NCBI GenBank assembly: GCA_026125895.1
Contig: JAHCKG010000003.1
Location: 1-64,000 of the forward strand
Reading direction: 5' to 3'
Source: Pseudolabrys sp.
GTDB lineage: Bacteria > Pseudomonadota > Alphaproteobacteria > Rhizobiales > Xanthobacteraceae
DNA length: 64,000 bases
Shown: positions 58,870 to 64,000 of the stretch, in pieces
Layout of the letters: every line of letters starts with the position of its first letter
How positions within the stretch are numbered: the stretch's first letter is position 1
Notes under the pieces: generated by a model
The model's database searches: none
Told to the model about the DNA's origin: nothing
Seen by the model: the letters and a program-made list of their open reading frames with translations, nothing else
Position numbers and translations under genes: made by a program

Positions 58870-59982
58870 TCAATAAACAACGACGCTGCGTATCGATTTA
58901 CCCTCGTGCATCAGCTCGAAGGCGTCGTTGATCTTGTCCAGCGGCATCGTATGCGTGATCAGATCGTCGATGTTTATTTTACCGTCCATATACCAGTCGA
59001 CGATCTTGGGTACGTCGGTGCGGCCGCGGGCGCCGCCGAAGGCCGTGCCTTTCCAGACCCGGCCGGTGACGAGCTGGAACGGCCGCGTCGCGATTTCCTG
59101 GCCGGCGCCGGCGACGCCGATGATGATCGATTCGCCCCAGCCGCGATGGCAGCATTCCAGCGCCTGGCGCATCACGTTCACATTGCCGATGCATTCGAAG
59201 GAGAAGTCGGCGCCGCCGCCGGTGAGATCGACGATGGCCTGCACGACCTTGTCGCGGCCGACTTCGTCCGGGTTGATGAAGTGCGTCATGCCGAATTTCT
59301 TCGCCATGGCGACGCGCTCGGGATTGAGATCGTTGCCGATGATCTTGTCGGCGCCGACCATGCGTGCGCCCTGCACGACATTGAGGCCGATGCCGCCTAA
59401 GCCGAACACAGCGACATTGGCGCCGGGCCACACCTTGGCGGTGTTGATGACGGCGCCGATGCCGGTGGTCACGCCGCAGCCGATGTAGCAGATCTTGTCG
59501 AAGGGCGCGTCCTCACGCACTTTCGCCAGTGCGATCTCCGGCAGTACCGTGTAGTTGGCGAAGGTCGAGCAGCCCATGTAGTGAAACACCGGCTCGGCGT
59601 CGCACTTGAAGCGCGACGTGCCGTCCGGCATCAGGCCCTTGCCTTGCGTCGCTCTGATCGCGGTGCAGAGGTTCGAGCGCTGCGACAGGCAGGTTTTGCA
59701 CTGCCGGCATTCCGGCGTGTACAGCGGGATGACGTGGTCGCCGGCTTTGAGCGACGTGACGCCTTCGCCGACCTCGCGCACGATGCCGGCGCCCTCATGG
59801 CCGAGGATGGCGGGGAACAGGCCCTCCGGATCCGCGCCCGACAAAGTGTAGTAGTCGGTGTGGCAGACGCCGGTCGCCTTGATCTCGACCAGCACTTCGC
59901 CGGCGCGCGGCCCTTCGATATCGATGGTCTCGATGGTGAGCGGGGCGCCTGCTTTCCAGGCCACGGCAGCGCGGGTTTTCAT
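58870..59982 (-). CDS. adhC: Class III alcohol dehydrogenase / S-(hydroxymethyl)glutathione dehydrogenase
   Basis: A 370-residue zinc MDR enzyme. Catalytic zinc ligands are Cys40 (GVCHTD), His62-Glu63 (GHEGAG) and Cys169 (IGCGVTTG); the structural zinc site has Cys92, 95, 98 and 106 (ECRQCKTC...NLC). The NAD fold motif is [29 protein letters not shown] and FANYTVLPE are class III features. It oxidises the formaldehyde-glutathione adduct, linking to detoxification of C1 compounds. GAGGAG precedes ATG 59982. No S-formylglutathione hydrolase gene is adjacent. Confidence 0.92.
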   Translation of the reverse strand: MKTRAAVAWKAGAPLTIETIDIEGPRAGEVLVEIKATGVCHTDYYTLSGADPEGLFPAILGHEGAGIVREVGEGVTSLKAGDHVIPLYTPECRQCKTCLSQRSNLCTAIRATQGKGLMPDGTSRFKCDAEPVFHYMGCSTFANYTVLPEIALAKVREDAPFDKICYIGCGVTTGIGAVINTAKVWPGANVAVFGLGGIGLNVVQGARMVGADKIIGNDLNPERVAMAKKFGMTHFINPDEVGRDKVVQAIVDLTGGGADFSFECIGNVNVMRQALECCHRGWGESIIIGVAGAGQEIATRPFQLVTGRVWKGTAFGGARGRTDVPKIVDWYMDGKINIDDLITHTMPLDKINDAFELMHEGKSIRSVVVY

Positions 59983-60043
59983 GGGAGGCTCCTCGTAAAC
60001 GATTACGAGGCCTTCTAGCAGCCGCGTGGCATTGACTCAAACA

Positions 60044-60136
60044 CCGCTCATCCCCGCGAAAGCGGGGATCCAGGAGCGCCAAGCTCAAGCTATAGTTTGC
60101 GGCTCACTGGATTCCCGCTTTCGCGGGAATGAGCGG
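60044..60136. repeat. Palindromic repeat, family T
   Basis: CCGCTCATCCCCGCGAAAGC at the left and GCTTTCGCGGGAATGAGCGG at the right, each containing its own CCCGCTTTCGCGGG-type hairpin. It lies between obgE and the alcohol dehydrogenase gene. Confidence 0.85.
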
Positions 60137-60164
60137 AGTATGACGCACCGTCGGCGTGCAAACT

Positions 60165-62267
<2,103 letters not shown>

Positions 62268-62273
62268 CCCGCG

Positions 62274-62660
62274 TCAGGTGACGATGGCGTCCGCCTCGAT
62301 CTCGACCAGCCAGCCGGGATCGATCGCCTGCACGATCTGGATCATGGTCGAGGCCGGGCGGATGTCGCGGAAGAATTCGCCATGGGCGCGGCCGGCGTCC
62401 TGCCAGTTCGTCATCTCCTTGAGAAAGATGCGGGTGCGGATGACGTGTTCGCGCGTGCCGCCGGCTTGTCTGATCGCGGTCTCGATGATCTCGAGGCAGC
62501 GCAAGGTCTGGCCGTAGAGATCGCCGGGGCAGGCGACGCCGCCGCCCGGCGCGATCGGCGCCGTGCCGGACACGGCGATATGCGGGCCGACGCGCACCGC
62601 GCGGGAGAAGCCGATTTGCGTTTCGAAGATGGCGCCGGAGGAAATGAGCGTGCGTTGCAT
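62274..62660 (-). CDS. Rid family protein lacking the canonical arginine
   Basis: A 128-residue YjgF/YER057c/UK114 (Rid) protein. The fold is recognisable from GFSRAVRVGPHIAVSGTAPI, GDLYGQTLRCLEIIETAIRQ and DIRPASTMIQIVQAIDPGWL, ending VEIEADAIV. RidA proper has Arg in PARSxV and deaminates 2-aminoacrylate; here the matching stretch reads RPASTMI, so the catalytic Arg appears to be missing. It therefore belongs to another Rid subgroup and may not be an imine deaminase. Same strand as the PaiB-like gene, 45 bp downstream of it. Confidence 0.85.
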   Translation of the reverse strand: MQRTLISSGAIFETQIGFSRAVRVGPHIAVSGTAPIAPGGGVACPGDLYGQTLRCLEIIETAIRQAGGTREHVIRTRIFLKEMTNWQDAGRAHGEFFRDIRPASTMIQIVQAIDPGWLVEIEADAIVT

Positions 62661-62705
62661 GGATGGTTCCTTAGATTGAGGTTGGCCTTGCCATGAGCGG
62701 GAGTT

Positions 62706-63347
62706 TTAATTGGGAGCCTTCCCCCGCGCCGCGACTTCCGCCGCCATCGCATCGGCGTTGCCGCCGAGGCCGCGCAGACCCGCGGCGACGCCGGCCTGAT
62801 CCACCGCCGGGCGGTTCTGGCTGACCTTCCATTTGCCGTCGATCCGCGCGATCGGGATCTCGAGACCGACGATGCCTTTGACCTGCGCGGCGATGAACGT
62901 CTCCGGCGCATCGGAAACGTGCCACGGCGCCGCGCGCGGGCTTTCCTGGTGTCGCGTCAGATCGTCGATCTGCTGGCGGAGCCATGCAGCATCGTCGATG
63001 ACGCGCGGCGCGCCGGTAGCCTGCACGGTGATGTAATTCCAGGTCGGCACGACCTTGCCCGTCTCCTGTTTGGTCGCATAGAGCGACGGACTGATGTAGT
63101 GCTGCGGTCCCTGGAAAACGACGAGACATTCGCTGACGGCCGCAAGCTCCTGCGCCTGCGGATTGGCGCGGGCAAGATGCGCACGCAACGTGCCGCGTTC
63201 GGACATCGTGGCGTCGATCAGGAACGGCACGTTGTTCGCCTGCAACCCGCCCGGTCCTGCCGTGATCAGCAGGCCGAGCGGATGGCTTTCGATGAGCGCG
63301 TGCAGGGCCTCGAGCCGTTCTTCGCGGAAGTGCGGAGGCTGGTACAT
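62706..63347 (-). CDS. FMN-binding negative transcriptional regulator-like protein (PaiB family)
   Basis: A 213-residue protein with a split-barrel flavin fold. The start MYQPPHFREERLEALHALIE, NNVPFLIDATMSERGTLRAH, LVVFQGPQHYISPSLYATK and VVPTWNYITVQATGAPRV are the PaiB pattern in order. PaiB was described as a repressor of sporulation and protease genes in Bacillus; in proteobacteria a flavin-related role in metabolism or detoxification is more likely. Function is inferred by family only. Confidence 0.9.
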   Translation of the reverse strand: MYQPPHFREERLEALHALIESHPLGLLITAGPGGLQANNVPFLIDATMSERGTLRAHLARANPQAQELAAVSECLVVFQGPQHYISPSLYATKQETGKVVPTWNYITVQATGAPRVIDDAAWLRQQIDDLTRHQESPRAAPWHVSDAPETFIAAQVKGIVGLEIPIARIDGKWKVSQNRPAVDQAGVAAGLRGLGGNADAMAAEVAARGKAPN

Positions 63348-63368
63348 GTCATGTCTCCATCCACCGCC

Positions 63369-63968
63369 TTACGACACCCGCTTGAACGCGGCCCAGCCCT
63401 TGAGCGCGGACCAGATGCGCTGCTCGAGCCGGAAGCGATCGATCGGCGCCGACGACTTGATCGAGTGGATCCGGTACAGGCCGACGCCGGTCCACTGGAA
63501 GCCACACTTCTCCAGCACGCGCCGCGACGCCGGGTTGGTCACCCGCGCACCGGCATGCAAGGCGTCGTAGCCGAGATCGGTGAAGGCGTAGTCGATGAGC
63601 GCGTGCACCGCCTCGGTGGCGTAGCCCTTGCCCCAGTGCTCGGCGCCGAGCCAGTAGCCGATTTCCGGCGCGCCATCCTGCTGCGCGATGCTGCACGCGC
63701 CGATCACCGCCTTGTCGCGCAGCGTGATCATATAGACCTGCTCGCCGCCGGGCTTGTTCGCGCCGGCAATGAAATTCTCGGCATCCGTCAAACGGTACGG
63801 ATGCGGAATACGCGCGGTGTTTTCGGCAATGCGACGGTCTGCTGCGAGCATCGATACCGTTTTAGCGTCCGCGAGACGCGGCGCGCGCATCGTCAGCCGC
63901 TCGGTCTCGAGGACGGGGATACTCGCTTCGCGGAAGGTTCCGCTCGGTATTTCTTCCAGCAGGGTCAT
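63369..63968 (-). CDS. GNAT N-acetyltransferase, RimJ/RimL type
   Basis: A 199-residue acetyltransferase. ETERLTMRAPRLADAKTVSM is the usual RimJ-like start, EIGYWLGAEHWGKGYATEAV holds the acetyl-CoA loop (WGKGYATEA), and ARVTNPASRRVLEKCGFQW the C-terminal motif. Members acetylate ribosomal protein N-termini or small molecules; the target here is unknown. In relatives a GNAT gene of this kind sits near rpmA and obgE, consistent with its place upstream of obgE on the same strand. The gene is complete; the rest of the window (63969-64000) is upstream DNA. Confidence 0.9.
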   Translation of the reverse strand: MTLLEEIPSGTFREASIPVLETERLTMRAPRLADAKTVSMLAADRRIAENTARIPHPYRLTDAENFIAGANKPGGEQVYMITLRDKAVIGACSIAQQDGAPEIGYWLGAEHWGKGYATEAVHALIDYAFTDLGYDALHAGARVTNPASRRVLEKCGFQWTGVGLYRIHSIKSSAPIDRFRLEQRIWSALKGWAAFKRVS

Positions 63969-64000
63969 GGCTCGGGCTCCTTTGGCGAACCCAGGCCAGC

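Overview
The window is high-GC DNA from an alphaproteobacterium. It is most likely a member of the Hyphomicrobiales (Rhizobiales) near Bradyrhizobium, Rhodopseudomonas or Pseudolabrys. The gene orders support this: mdh-sucCD...sucAB-lpd, a stand-alone F1 operon atpHAGDC, and rppH/ctpA/envC/rlmH/rsfS/nadD/proA/proB followed later by obgE. BA14K-like cysteine domains and dense palindromic intergenic repeats of types common in this order also support it. I found no tRNA, rRNA, CRISPR array, prophage or insertion sequence.

Layout. 1-4.2 kb: the 3' end of acnA, a DUF1223 thioredoxin-like secreted protein, a gene-free 425-bp stretch holding a candidate small RNA on the minus strand, then DUF2794, an acetyltransferase, a GST and a Bax-inhibitor-1 membrane protein. 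4.4-9.8 kb: a YbbP/YbbA-type ABC exporter divergent from tesA, then thpR and another acetyltransferase. 10-24.5 kb: zapE, a DUF1003 protein, then the TCA-cycle block mdh-sucC-sucD / sucA-sucB-small ORF-lpd. An opposite-strand membrane glycosyltransferase-like gene splits that block. 24.6-33.7 kb: xerC and priA, then four minus-strand accessory genes (SulP transporter, EamA exporter, bacteriophytochrome kinase and its heme oxygenase). 33.9-39.1 kb: atpHAGDC with a strong terminator. 39.2-50.2 kb: a long minus-strand run, DUF533, rppH, a divergent polysaccharide deacetylase, ctpA, an EnvC-type factor, rlmH, rsfS, nadD, proA and proB. 50.3-60 kb: an accessory block between proB and obgE with a triheme cytochrome/GMC dehydrogenase/subunit-3 operon, two paralogous BA14K-like proteins, a secreted alpha/beta hydrolase, a lytic transglycosylase and class III alcohol dehydrogenase. 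60-64 kb: obgE, an EamA exporter, a Rid protein, a PaiB-like protein and a RimJ-type acetyltransferase.

How it fits together. The suc/lpd genes encode the 2-oxoglutarate dehydrogenase complex and succinyl-CoA synthetase, and with mdh and acnA they cover a large part of the TCA cycle. The periplasmic GMC/cytochrome enzyme would feed electrons into respiration, and atpHAGDC supplies the catalytic head of ATP synthase. The ctpA/envC/deacetylase/transglycosylase genes act on the envelope, and rlmH/rsfS/obgE act on ribosomes. The phytochrome and heme oxygenase form a self-sufficient red-light sensor.

The less explained signals are: (i) a minus-strand RNA candidate at about 1231-1400 with a rod-like fold and a perfect terminator; (ii) two secreted or anchored proteins carrying three copies of a four-cysteine BA14K variant; (iii) facing Lys/Ala-rich tails on RsfS and NadD; (iv) a compact multi-branch palindromic element at 58774-58843; (v) palindromic repeats placed just before atpG and atpC inside the ATP synthase operon. 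All functional statements come from reading the sequence and from family knowledge; no database search was run.
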